Of a DNA stretch of 64,000 nucleotides, positions 24,425 through 34,246 are shown piece after piece. This DNA comes from Fasciola hepatica (Eukaryota > Platyhelminthes > Trematoda > Plagiorchiida > Fasciolidae). The stretch covers positions 1,985,501 to 2,049,500 of the forward strand of contig CANUEZ040000168.1 of assembly GCA_948099385.1 (NCBI GenBank), given 5' to 3'. The notes under the pieces were generated by a model, which saw nothing but the letters and a program-made list of their open reading frames with translations, had not been told where the DNA came from and did not search any database. A program made the position numbers and the translations under genes. Position 1 is the stretch's first letter; each line of letters begins with the position of its first letter.

Positions 24425-25355
24425 CTCAGTTGAACACGCCTCCGTTGAACATGAAAATCCCGGATAAAAAGACCTGTTTCTCCATTTGCCTGGCGTTCGC
24501 GGAGCTCTCTCGACGCCAACCGGGGCCTCTCTCTTTCCTCAGAATCATGATTTCGAAGGAGTCGCTGTTTCTTTCCTTCTAGTCTGTAGGACCGCTGTAG
24601 CACCCGGCGGCATTCCTCACCGGATTCCAAAACCACCTTGAGCGGACAAGGGTTACTATTCTCGTTTATTTTCCCTAAGCAAAAAACGGTCTTGACCTTC
24701 ACATTATTTGCCAGGTTTTCTTCATTTGTGGAGAATATCTTGGCGAATATGTCCCGTAGAAAAGATACGTCATGATCTAATCTACTTTGTGGCGCCGACT
24801 CGGTTGAATCCGGCAGATTCACGACTAGGAAGCATTGAGTCCTTGGTGGCGGCGCCGTCTATTGACGTGGCTTTACCGTTTTCCACTGACCCATGGTTTT
24901 CGTTTGCCCTGGGCCGGGGCCTGCATCTCCGCCGGCTGCATTCGATAATTTCGGGACAGAAGTATTTTCTTCCGAACTTACAGCTACTTTGGCTTTGTCT
25001 GTAATCACGGATTTCTTCCGACGCTGCTTCTTCACTGCCTTCCATGGGCTGTTTGCAGCGCCTGAAGCGACTTCAGCGTGGGACCTGGGGCTCGTTGCCC
25101 ACGGCGTCGCGGGTGCCTGGATGGTCGCTGCATCAGATTCTTTTTTTTACTTGCGGTGGTAAAGTCTGTGCACAGAATATGCAGGAATAAGGAGCTGCAG
25201 GAACTCAGCCACTCATACTTATCCTTGTCGGCTTTTGTTCATTTTAGGTGAATCCACCCCTCACAATAATCACACATCAGGGCTTTGACCCGGGGACCAA
25301 TATTTCTCCTGCACACCAAACACGCACATTGATTCTCGGGGGCAACTGAACTCAT
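24361..25355 (-). pseudogene. CR1-like ORF1 with PHD-type finger (broken)
   Basis: From the Met at 25355 the frame reads MSSVAPENQCACLVCRR, then ALMCDYCEGWIHLK and an in-frame TGA where the next Cys of a PHD-like finger is expected. The frame resumes past it, with KYEWLSS downstream. A middle segment follows (24782-25045, basic and Ser-rich). The C-terminal part (24361-24822) has VKTVFCLGKINENSNPCPLK and ELRERQANGETGLF. PHD fingers are known in ORF1 of CR1 elements, where they are thought to aid ribonucleoprotein formation. At least one stop and one frame change inactivate it. Confidence 0.75.
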
Positions 25356-25445
25356 ATTCCTTATAAATCCGCTGAGATGGCACAAATATTACAAAGCAAT
25401 ATATATCCACGAAGTACAACGGCAGAAACCCGGTGTAGCGCAGTC

Positions 25446-25500
25446 CAGTTCAGTTCAGTTCAGTTCAGTTCCGTTCAGTTCAGTTCAGTTCAGTTCAGTT
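25446..25500. repeat. (CAGTT)11 pentamer repeat
   Basis: Eleven CAGTT units with one variant (CCGTT). It lies between the 5' end of CR1-like copy 1 and the 3' end of CR1-like copy 2. On minus it is (AACTG)n, so it may be the simple-repeat 3' tail of copy 2. Confidence 0.9.
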
Positions 25501-26100
25501 TGCACAGGACTTGGTGTGACTAGAGCCAATCGTGTGTCCAGATAGTTGTGTTGTCGGCGCTTTTCCGTAGCTCCCAACACTGCGTGATTTTTTTTTTCTG
25601 AAAGGCAGAAATTTTGTGCGGTATCAGCCCTGGCAGAGTAAGGTGGAAACAATAAGTAAATTGCATCTGACCCTAAAAGCTGCTTAACATATCTCGGGGT
25701 ATACTGCCACCCAACATAGGTCTACTGCTTTCTTAAAAGCCTTCACTGTTGTGGTATTTCTGACCTCTTCCGGGAGCTTAATCCAATAGGGTACCACTCT
25801 ATTTGAGAAGTACTTGGCCCTAATTTGGAGCCTCGAATGCTCCCTTTGTGATCTAAGACTATGCCCCCTTGTACCTCTCTCGAGGATCAGAGAGAAAAGG
25901 TCTTCTCGTCTTATTCCTGACAGTCCTTTCATTACCTTGAAGGTTTCTATCAAATCCCCGCGAATGCGCCGTCTTTCCATCGAGAATAGGTCTAGGGCAC
26001 GGAGACGCTCTGTGTGGTTAAACCCCCTTTGCCCAGTCACCATTCTAGTGACTAGCCCTTGCACTTTCTCCAGACAGTCGATATCCTTCTGGTAGTACGG
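25501..26100 (-). mobile_element. CR1-like LINE 2, 3' part (split by BEL 1)
   Basis: The minus frame 25684-26097 encodes the C-terminal domain (DIDCLEKVQGLVTRMV, RIRGDLIETFKVMKGLSG, YFSNRVVPYWIKLPEEV). It continues exactly in the sequence at 32793 on the other side of the BEL element, where the frame ends ...EYCVQAWAPY. The 3' untranslated part runs toward the pentamer repeat. Confidence 0.85.
26096..26100. repeat. Target-site duplication TACGG, left copy
   Basis: TACGG directly precedes the 5' LTR. The identical pentamer follows the 3' LTR at 32793-32797. Five bases fits BEL/Pao integrases. Confidence 0.9.
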
Positions 26101-26478
26101 TGTAACCGCCGGTCGTGGAAAATCCCCCTTTTTCCCTCGCGATTCAGTGTTTTTTCCCAACATCACTCATTTCCATACACTATTGACTTGTCTTTACGAA
26201 CTGGTTGTTTTTCTGGACCAATTGTTGTTTGTTCGCGCCCAGAGCGCTATTTTGGCACATCCTTGTTCAGGACCTGCGTGACGCATGTGCTGTCTGCTCA
26301 CACGCTGCTATTCGGTTTCTCGTTGTTGAGACTTTGTGATCGTATTATTGAGGTTTGTATATTGTTTACGTCATTGTTTATTTTATTAATCTAGTATCGT
26401 AGAATATCACGGATAATCGTCTTCTGATTTCGGGATCCGTTTCGAATTTGGCTACGCATTGCTCAAACGTTCGTAACA
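26101..26478 (+). repeat. 5' LTR of BEL 1
   Basis: It begins TGTAAC and ends GTAACA. It differs from the 3' LTR at only three positions by eye (an A/C near the start, a T/C in the GCATGTGC stretch and a T/A in TATTTTATTAATC). This implies a recent insertion. Confidence 0.95.
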
Positions 26479-26520
26479 ATACTCAATAGATCTATTTGGA
26501 ACGAGGAAAATTCACGCAAA

Positions 26521-29500
26521 ATGCCAAGGAAAGGATCAAAGGCAGTCGAACCCGGACAGGAAGTAATACGGCAAGTCTCTGGGGAGGTTTTGGGTACTTA
26601 TGATTCTTTAGTTAATGCTAGATCGCCTAGTCCTGTCAGTGCTAGCTCATGTGTTATTGAAAGCAATATTGATCGTAAGGACGTTGATTTATATAAGCTG
26701 AGAATAATAGAACTAGAGCAACAGTTACTTTCGGCTAGACTACAGGCGCATGAAGCAGAGAAGTGTACACAGAAACAGCGAGAGTATAGGACCAGTGACT
26801 TCGACACTTTCGATAGGTTAGAGTGCAATAAGGTAGGGAACCCCACGCAGGTCGCCGACTACAAACCACCATCGATCGATCTGCCTAGAGTGGAGTTAAC
26901 GGTTTTCGACGGGCGAGCTGAGCAATATTGCAAGTTTGTCAAACAGTTCGAGACGTTCGTTGAAAACAAGGTAACCGACCCTGGGCAAAGGCTTCTTTAC
27001 CTTACTCACTACTGCCGAGGCCGAGCGCGAGAAGCTATCGACGGATGCACCATGCTCGACCCAGAACAAGGCTACACAAGGGCAAGAAAGATTCTGAGGG
27101 ACTTGTTTGGCCAACCTTTCAAAGTAGCCCGTAACCTAATAGAGGGCGTGATGGCAGAGGCAAAGAAAACCAAGGGCGACGTCTACACAACGGCCGAGCT
27201 GTTGATCAAGATGCAGAACTGCTCAATAGCCCTCGACCATTTAGGTTACAGAGCTGACCTAGACGCCATGCACACTTTGGAAGGCATAGTCCGTCACCTC
27301 TCTCCCGAACTACAGGGTCGGTGGGCGGAAGAAGCTGAACGGATAAGCCGAGGCGACAGAGAAGCCAACTTCGAAGACCTGACTGAATACTTAGACAGGC
27401 AAACGAAGATAGCTGACAGCAGATTTGGCCGACTCATCCGGGACAGCAACCGAGCAAACAAGCCCGGTACTAGCCAAGTCCAAACCCCTGTACGGGAACA
27501 TCCAAAGTACCAGCCTTGGACCAACACACACGTCATTTCACGAGATGCTACGGCGAAACCAAATTGCAGATCCTGTGGTACTAGCCATGGCCTACCAGAA
27601 TGCCCCAAGTTCGGCAATGCCACAATAGACGAACGGTGGGGAATGGCGAGGATGACAGGAGCATGTTTCATCTGTCTCAACACCACGCACCGGGCAGCAG
27701 CCTGTAGAACAAGGAATCGATGTGGTTACGAGGGCTGCACGGGCAGACACCATCGGCTGCTGCATCAGGCAAGAATAACCATATCCGAGGCGAGTGCCAA
27801 GCCCAGCGTGATTTGTTCAACTTCACAATCTGCCAGTAAACCGGTACGTTTAGGCGTAGTGGCCGTGGGAGTAGCGACTCCGACTGGGATAGTCAAGGCG
27901 TTGGCTTTCGTTGATAGTGGATCCGACACCACTTTAGTGAAAGAGCGGTTTGCCGACAAACACCAACTGGCTAAAGGTGCGACGTCGTTAGCAGTGAGCA
28001 CGGTGGGCGGAACACAGGTAATGACTGCCGGTAGATTAAGGCTGCAACTCATCTCTCTAGACACTAACGAGGAAATTGAACCAACGGAGGCATTCACGTT
28101 AGCGGATCTCCCCGTGCGAGCACCAAGGTCGGTGAACGCAATCTTGACTCGATGGCCCCACCTGCAGGATGTAACCGCCGTAGACTGGGAAGATGATGAG
28201 GTGGATCTCCTCATCGGATGCGACGTGCCAGAGGCGCATTGGGTACTTGACCAAAGAGTGGGCGACCGCCAGGCACCTTATGCCGTACGCACGGCTCTGG
28301 GATGGATGTTATACGGTCCAGTAGGGGTACGCGGTTCCGTGAATTACTTATCCGCCGAAACGGACCGCATAGAGTATCATCTGCAACGGCTTTATGAAAA
28401 GGAGTTTCATGACATTGGGGACGAAAGACCGACGTTGTCTCAAGAGGATCACTTCGCTCTACAAACGGTGCGGCAAGGCTCTAGAGGCCTCAAAAAACAG
28501 TTCGAGGTTCCCCTCCCATGGCGCACACCGGTCGACCCGTGGACTGACAACAGAAATTATGTTCTCCAACGATTACTACGACTAAAAGAACGCTTCATTC
28601 GAGACCAGAATCTGTGGGAACGATACGCGGATTTGATGAAGCGAAACGAGGCCCTCGGTTACGTTGAAAGGGTGCCTGTTAACACCGACAGCAAAAGGGG
28701 TATCTGGTATCTGCCTCACCATCCGGTTATCAACCCCAAAAAACCCAATAAACTGCGCGTGGTTTTCGACTGTGCGGCCAAGTTCCAGGGCAAGTCGTTA
28801 AACGATCGCCTACTACAGGGGCCTGACTGGACCACACCACTGATCGATGTTCTGTGCCGTTTCAGAGTGGGTAAAGTGGCTTTGTCTGCCGACATTAGGG
28901 AAATGTTCCATCAGGTGAAGATTCCGGTAGGAGAACGAGATGCTTTGCGTTTCCTGTGGTGGGAAGGGAGCGACCGGGACAACGCAGTGGTGAATTATAG
29001 AATGACCGTCCACCCCTTCGGAGCCATATCGTCACCATTTTGTGCCAACTACGCCCTCCGAGAATCAGCGAACAAACATGGCGATCTGGTACATCGGACG
29101 GTGGTAGAAAGCGTCAGCAGGAACTTCTACGTCGACGACTACCTTGGGTCATTCGATGATGTGGAATCAGCTCTAGAGCAGTTCAGGGGTCTGACGAGAT
29201 TGCTGGAAGAGGGTGGCCTCCATCTAACTAAATGGATGTCGAACGCTTCGGAAGTGCTGAAGGTCATCCCGTATCACGAAAAGGTCGAAAGGGTAAGAGA
29301 TTTGGACGGCTCTCCACTTCCTATCGAGCGCACTTTAGGGATACAATGGGACGCGGAAACGGACGATTTTGTTTTCGAACTGAACGTTCCCGAGCTGCCA
29401 ATAACCCGTCGTGGCATACTATCTGCCGTCTCAAGTTTGTTCGACCCGCTCGGTTTCGTCTCACCATGGCTGCTACCCGGAAAGATCTTGCTGCAGCGGC

Positions 29501-31716
29501 TGTGCCGTAAGAAAATTGATTGGGACCAGTCACTGGACCGAGGGGACCGGCTGGACTGGGAGGAATTTTTGAACACCTTGAAGAAATTAGGGGACATAAG
29601 AATACCACGATGTTTGACCCCTGGCCATACAACTCGGACTGGAGAACTACATGCCTTTTCCGATGCATCCGAAGTCGGTTATGGAGCTGTGGTGTACGGA
29701 CAATGGTGCGCAGGAGATGGACAATATACCACGAGGATCCTGTTCGCCAAAGCCCGCGTTGCTCCACTTAAGTCGGTCTCAATCCCACGCCTTGAACTCA
29801 GCGCAGCCGTGTTGGCAGTCAGGGTGGTGCAAGCTGTGAAGAGATGTTTCGATCTCTACATTTGGTCGGTGAGCTTCTGGACGGATTCAACGATAGTACT
29901 TTACTACATTAACAACGTACGGAGCCGGTTTAGTACTTTCGTTGCTAACCGGCTCACGATTATCCACGATGAATCGGCCACGCACCAGTGGAGTCATGTC
30001 AGGTCTGGCGATAATCCGGCCGACCTGTGCTCCCGAGGTGCGAACAACCTCAGGCAACTGGACACGTGGACGAGAGGGCCGAACTTCCTGCACTTGCCCA
30101 AACAGGACTGGCCCGTGTTCGAATTAAAACCCCCTACGGAATTGGAACTGGAGATCAAAGGCGTAGTGATAGCAACCAACGTCGTCGAAGCGTCGCCCAT
30201 TTTATCGCGCTTGGTCCGGTTTTCTTCCTGGATGAAGACGCTTCGTTCGCTAGTTTGGTTAACCAGGTTCAAGATAAGTTTACTAGTCATGAAAGGGCTA
30301 CGGTCCTCAGGTCGGATACCGGTCGGCCCGATAGGTCCCGATGAGCTACAAGCGGCAGAGTACAATATTTTCAGAATGATACAACGCGAGGCTTTCGCCC
30401 GAGAACTCAAGAGGGCGGAAGAAGTGGGGCTGAACAATGAAGACATGCCATCTCCAAGAGGCGAGCTGAAGCGTTTAAACCCCAAACTCATCAACGGACT
30501 GCTGCGGGTGGATGGTAGGCTGACCAACGCCCACCTGAACTTCGACACAAAGTATCCTATACTGCTGCCTGCGAGACAACCCGTAGTAGAGCTAATGATT
30601 CAACACGTCCACGCCGTGGAGGGACATGCCGGGGAAAGTCACGTGACGAGCGTCATCCGAAAGCGTCTTTGGTTGTTGAGAGGACGAGAGACTGTAAAAC
30701 GCGTGATCCGACGGTGTGTGCAATGCAGGAGACGCAATGCCACAGCAGGCAAACAACTCATGGCCCCGCTACCAGATTGCAGGGTAACTACGGGCTGGTG
30801 GCCGTTCAGTGACACCGGGTTGGACTATTTCGGGCCCTTGTGGATCAAGTGCGGGAAAAGATTAGAAAAGGGATATGGATGTATCATGACGTGCATGAAA
30901 TCACGTGCGGTGCACCTAGAAGTCGCACATTCGATGACGACCGATTCGTTTCTACGGGCCTTGCAAAGATTTATCAACCGAAGAGGCGTACCGGCCGATA
31001 TACACTCAGATAATGGATCGAACTTTGTGGGCGCTCAACGGGAATTGCAGCGTTGGCACAAGAACATAAACAGGGACGAACTGCAGAATCGAACCGTGGC
31101 CTACGGCATACGATGGCATTTCAACCCCCCACAGGCCAGTCACCGAGGCGGCATATGGGAACGCATGATCCGGTCCGCCAGACGGATATTGCTGTCAATC
31201 ATGGAGCAGCAGCCGCCCGACGACGAGACCCTGAAGACCGTCATGACTGAGGTGGAGCGAATCCTGAACAACCGCCCCCTGGTTCCAGTATTGAACGGCG
31301 ACCCCACCCACCTGGCGCTCACCCCAAACGACTTATTGACGCTAAGGTCGAACGAGGGTTTCCAAGGGCTGGTAAACCTTCGTGGGAGCTACCTCCACGG
31401 GTGGAAGCAAGCGAACTATCTGGCCAAGGTCTTCTGGAGGCGATGGCTACGGGAGTACCTACCGGCTTTGCAGACTCGACAGAAGTGGATGGCCAAAACA
31501 AGACGATTCAAAGTTGGGGATGTGGTTATGATCGCCGACGAACGCGCACATTTCAGCACTTGGTCTTTGGGAGTGGTTATGGAAGCCATCGAAAGAGCTG
31601 ACGGAATGATAAGAGCAATGAAGGTGGAGACAGCTAACGGAGTGCTCATTCGTGACATACGCGCTATTAACCTACTCGAGAGCGAAGATGGAGCTGGTAA
31701 CCCCAAGGCCCAGTAG
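26521..31716 (+). CDS. BEL/Pao gag-pol polyprotein (1731 aa, intact)
   Basis: A single frame beginning 42 bases after the 5' LTR. Gag occupies about 1-345. Cys/His knuckles lie at 349-362 (C-x2-C-x4-H-x4-C) and 382-395, followed by a Cys/His cluster. The aspartic protease has VDSGSDTTLV with Asp465. The reverse transcriptase has YVDD at 870-873. The Pao-type RNase H has Asp1048, Glu1092 and Asp1122. The integrase zinc region has His1364/1369 and Cys1399/1402; the catalytic residues are Asp1435 (or a nearby Asp), Asp1497 and Glu1547. The C-terminal domain (FKVGDVVMIADERA) is present. No env-like frame follows. All catalytic motifs are present without a stop or frameshift, unlike the other BEL copies in the window. 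Confidence 0.95.
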   Translation: MPRKGSKAVEPGQEVIRQVSGEVLGTYDSLVNARSPSPVSASSCVIESNIDRKDVDLYKLRIIELEQQLLSARLQAHEAEKCTQKQREYRTSDFDTFDRLECNKVGNPTQVADYKPPSIDLPRVELTVFDGRAEQYCKFVKQFETFVENKVTDPGQRLLYLTHYCRGRAREAIDGCTMLDPEQGYTRARKILRDLFGQPFKVARNLIEGVMAEAKKTKGDVYTTAELLIKMQNCSIALDHLGYRADLDAMHTLEGIVRHLSPELQGRWAEEAERISRGDREANFEDLTEYLDRQTKIADSRFGRLIRDSNRANKPGTSQVQTPVREHPKYQPWTNTHVISRDATAKPNCRSCGTSHGLPECPKFGNATIDERWGMARMTGACFICLNTTHRAAACRTRNRCGYEGCTGRHHRLLHQARITISEASAKPSVICSTSQSASKPVRLGVVAVGVATPTGIVKALAFVDSGSDTTLVKERFADKHQLAKGATSLAVSTVGGTQVMTAGRLRLQLISLDTNEEIEPTEAFTLADLPVRAPRSVNAILTRWPHLQDVTAVDWEDDEVDLLIGCDVPEAHWVLDQRVGDRQAPYAVRTALGWMLYGPVGVRGSVNYLSAETDRIEYHLQRLYEKEFHDIGDERPTLSQEDHFALQTVRQGSRGLKKQFEVPLPWRTPVDPWTDNRNYVLQRLLRLKERFIRDQNLWERYADLMKRNEALGYVERVPVNTDSKRGIWYLPHHPVINPKKPNKLRVVFDCAAKFQGKSLNDRLLQGPDWTTPLIDVLCRFRVGKVALSADIREMFHQVKIPVGERDALRFLWWEGSDRDNAVVNYRMTVHPFGAISSPFCANYALRESANKHGDLVHRTVVESVSRNFYVDDYLGSFDDVESALEQFRGLTRLLEEGGLHLTKWMSNASEVLKVIPYHEKVERVRDLDGSPLPIERTLGIQWDAETDDFVFELNVPELPITRRGILSAVSSLFDPLGFVSPWLLPGKILLQRLCRKKIDWDQSLDRGDRLDWEEFLNTLKKLGDIRIPRCLTPGHTTRTGELHAFSDASEVGYGAVVYGQWCAGDGQYTTRILFAKARVAPLKSVSIPRLELSAAVLAVRVVQAVKRCFDLYIWSVSFWTDSTIVLYYINNVRSRFSTFVANRLTIIHDESATHQWSHVRSGDNPADLCSRGANNLRQLDTWTRGPNFLHLPKQDWPVFELKPPTELELEIKGVVIATNVVEASPILSRLVRFSSWMKTLRSLVWLTRFKISLLVMKGLRSSGRIPVGPIGPDELQAAEYNIFRMIQREAFARELKRAEEVGLNNEDMPSPRGELKRLNPKLINGLLRVDGRLTNAHLNFDTKYPILLPARQPVVELMIQHVHAVEGHAGESHVTSVIRKRLWLLRGRETVKRVIRRCVQCRRRNATAGKQLMAPLPDCRVTTGWWPFSDTGLDYFGPLWIKCGKRLEKGYGCIMTCMKSRAVHLEVAHSMTTDSFLRALQRFINRRGVPADIHSDNGSNFVGAQRELQRWHKNINRDELQNRTVAYGIRWHFNPPQASHRGGIWERMIRSARRILLSIMEQQPPDDETLKTVMTEVERILNNRPLVPVLNGDPTHLALTPNDLLTLRSNEGFQGLVNLRGSYLHGWKQANYLAKVFWRRWLREYLPALQTRQKWMAKTRRFKVGDVVMIADERAHFSTWSLGVVMEAIERADGMIRAMKVETANGVLIRDIRAINLLESEDGAGNPKAQ

Positions 31717-31776
31717 ACCTTTTCACGCTAGTCATCAAGGTGGATAAGGAAACACCATACATACCACACGGTCTCC

Positions 31777-32145
31777 GTCAAACACGTTACAGTGCTCGCG
31801 GTCTTTCGTTGACATTACAGAAGGTTCTTTCCGATATGTGGTGATGAATGCGATCCCATTGTACATCCCGACACATACACACACGCACGACGCACTCTAC
31901 ATCCCGTGACCCCTTCAAACATGTGACAGTGTTCGTTGTTTGCTTTTTGTTGACGCTACCGAATGCCCCTTGCATATGTGGAAGTAGTGGAGCTCAGGTC
32001 ACACATGCATGCTACATTAACTCGTTTTCTTGCCACGCGGTCCTTTGTTGACATTGCAGAAAGTCCTCCTTTGATGTGTAGTCATACCTGTGATTTCATT
32101 GTAACCCCGGCACACACACACACGCACGCACACACACACACACTC
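31777..32145 (+). repeat. Three imperfect modules in the BEL 1 3' untranslated region
   Basis: Units start near 31777, 31914 and 32012. Each contains TTTGTTGAC or TCGTTGAC, then an ATTACAGAA-like block, a TATGTGG/TGTGTAG block and a CA-rich end. Bases 32111-32144 are nearly pure CA. The B-subfamily copies carry only two units. Confidence 0.6.
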
Positions 32146-32395
32146 AAGCGCGTACATCCAGGACCGGACGGCCCCTTACGAGGACAACGTCTATGTGACC
32201 ATTCACGCCCGCCATCGGTCATTTGGTCTTGTGGAAGATGTAGACTTGCCTCACGTCTATGTAGCCAATGGGTTAGGTGCGACCAGTAGTAGAACGTCGA
32301 CGACGAGCATTAGACGCGCGCACTGACAGCAGGGCCTAGGCAGGTAGGAAGAATCAGTACCTTTATACCGAACCTTTGACTCTGCTAAGGATCCA

Positions 32396-32414
32396 GGAGG
32401 ATTTTGGTGGGCGG
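32396..32414 (+). promoter_or_regulatory. Polypurine tract of BEL 1
   Basis: GGAGGATTTTGGTGGGCGG lies directly before the 3' LTR, the expected position of the plus-strand primer. The other BEL copies carry nearly the same sequence. Confidence 0.75.
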
Positions 32415-32792
32415 TGTAACAGCCGGTCGTGGAAAATCCCCCTTTTTCCCTCGCGATTCAGTGTTTTTTCCCAACATCACTCATTTCCATACACTATTGA
32501 CTTGTCTTTACGAACTGGTTGTTTTTCTGGACCAATTGTTGTTTGTTCGCGCCCAGAGCGCTATTTTGGCACATCCTTGTTCAGGACCTGCGTGACGCAC
32601 GTGCTGTCTGCTCACACGCTGCTATTCGGTTTCTCGTTGTTGAGACTTTGTGATCGTATTATTGAGGTTTGTATATTGTTTACGTCATTGTTTATTTTAA
32701 TAATCTAGTATCGTAGAATATCACGGATAATCGTCTTCTGATTTCGGGATCCGTTTCGAATTTGGCTACGCATTGCTCAAACGTTCGTAACA
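32415..32792 (+). repeat. 3' LTR of BEL 1
   Basis: 378 bp, the same length as the 5' LTR with three differences. It begins TGTAACAGCCGG and is followed by TACGG. Confidence 0.95.
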
Positions 32793-34035
32793 TACGGTGC
32801 CCAGGCCTGCACGCAGTACTCCATCTGCGGCCTGACTATGGCCTGATGTATCGGAACGAAAATCTCCGGATCTCTACACGACATAATGGATCTAACTCGA
32901 AAGAGTTCTCTCCTGGCCGTATTGGCTGCTGAGGTGCACTGCTTAGACGGCTTAAAGCTGTTGTCCATTATAACGCCCAAGTCTTTGACCTGCGAGACCA
33001 CTTGCAACGAACCCACACCACTCTCACTAGCCCCTGTATTTGTGGTCAAGCATTGACACTTGGTGAGGTTTAGTGAAGGGTACCATTTGCGTGCCCAGTT
33101 TTGTACTGCCAACACGTCAAGTTCTGTATCTACTCCAGCTATCTTCACTTCATCGGCAAACATAAAGGTGGGGTTTGTAAGCCCACGTGCCAGGTCGTTG
33201 ATGAAGATGAGGAAGAGCAGAGGGCCGAGCACCGAGCCCTGCGGCACCCCACTTGTTACACCTTCCGGTTTTGAAACATGACTCCCCACCTTAACACTAA
33301 AAGTTCGCCCTGCAATCGATTACCCTTCGTCCAGAAGCTTCGTTACCTCATCAAGGAACTGCAGGAGATTCGTCAGACAGGATCGTCCTGCCACAAACCC
33401 ATGCTGAGCATTTGATATGAGGTTGTGTTTAACCAAATGCCTAGAGATCTGTTTCCTGACTATTCGCTCCAGGCACTTACACAGTACTGAAGTCAAGCTA
33501 GCCGGCCGGTAATTTTCGGCCTTTTGCCAGGGTCCACTCTTGTAAATTCCTACCACTGTTGCTCTCCTCTAGTCTCCCGGCACAATTCCCTCTCTAAGTG
33601 ACGTTTCATACAACTTCGTCACCGGAGCCTTCAGGACCTCAGCCAGAGGCTGAACGATTGCTGGATTAATACCGTCTGGACCTGCTGCTTTATTTCTATT
33701 CAACATTTGCAACTCCGCGTACGCTTCTTCTCCTACAGTAAGTTCGGGTATTGGAGGCCCCTGGGGGCCCTCCATTCTTTCCCCCAAACTATTTTCTGGT
33801 CGATATATGCTCTTGAAGAATGCCAAGAGTATGTCATCCTTGTCCTCGTCGTTTAGAGCTAGTCGGCCCTGTGCTCCTTCCAAAGTTGCTACACTCTCTC
33901 ATACGTTTGTGAGGTTGCACGTAGGCGTAGAGTCGCTTAGGGTTTGTACGGACCGACGCGGCTAACCGACGCTCAGTTTGCACAGGACAGGTAATGGCCA
34001 CGGCCAATCGAGCATCCAGAATTCCTTCGATGGTA
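32793..34035 (-). mobile_element. CR1-like LINE 2, 5' part (split by BEL 1)
   Basis: Minus fragments of a reverse transcriptase: NRNKAAGPDGINPAI (33569-33883), KAENYRPASLTSVLCKCLE and AQHGFVAGRSCLTNLLQFLDE (33320-33556), and GVTSGVPQGSVLGPLLFLIFIND (32777-33289). The catalytic box reads FADE instead of F/YADD. Stops separate the pieces. The endonuclease is absent, so the copy is 5'-truncated near 34035. Confidence 0.85.
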
Positions 34036-34246
34036 TGCACACTACCTATGCACCCACCACTGCCGAGTGTATTTCTCCGAATCCCCGCTAAAAATGAAAG
34101 AGAAACGGAAAACCTCATCGCACATCAACTGCGACAGACATTATGCATCGCGAGCGTTCACTGAGACTGTATGCAATGAGCGAAAAACTCCATTAAAATA
34201 TACTCCAGAAGAACCACAGTGCTACCTGTCATCCATCTAGTTAACA
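34036..34246. other. Spacer between two CR1-like LINEs
   Basis: No motif recognised. It may contain the 3' tail of CR1-like copy 3. Confidence 0.4.

Larger units (their letters stand above)
21640..25440 (-). mobile_element. CR1-like LINE 1, nearly full length
   Basis: ORF1, endonuclease and reverse transcriptase follow in order on minus over about 3.8 kb, more than any other CR1-like copy here. The 5' limit is set at the pentamer repeat at 25446. The 3' limit is set at the end of the C-terminal coding segment. Confidence 0.8.
26101..32792 (+). mobile_element. BEL/Pao LTR retrotransposon 1, intact
   Basis: 6692 bp with 378-bp LTRs, a single open gag-pol and a long 3' untranslated region. It is bounded by the 5-bp duplication TACGG and inserted antisense into the reverse-transcriptase gene of a CR1-like LINE. 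It represents subfamily A; the copies at 47-54 kb and 57-64 kb are subfamily B. It appears structurally competent. Confidence 0.95.

Noticed and set aside
26497..26513. tRNA primer-binding site of BEL 1 at TGGAACGAGG
   Set aside because: It begins with TGG but lies 18 bases from the LTR end, and no matching tRNA could be named without a search.
27294..30548. Long antisense frames opposite BEL gag-pol (up to 184 residues)
   Set aside because: They are shadows of the real frame, have no motifs, and equivalents recur opposite every BEL copy.
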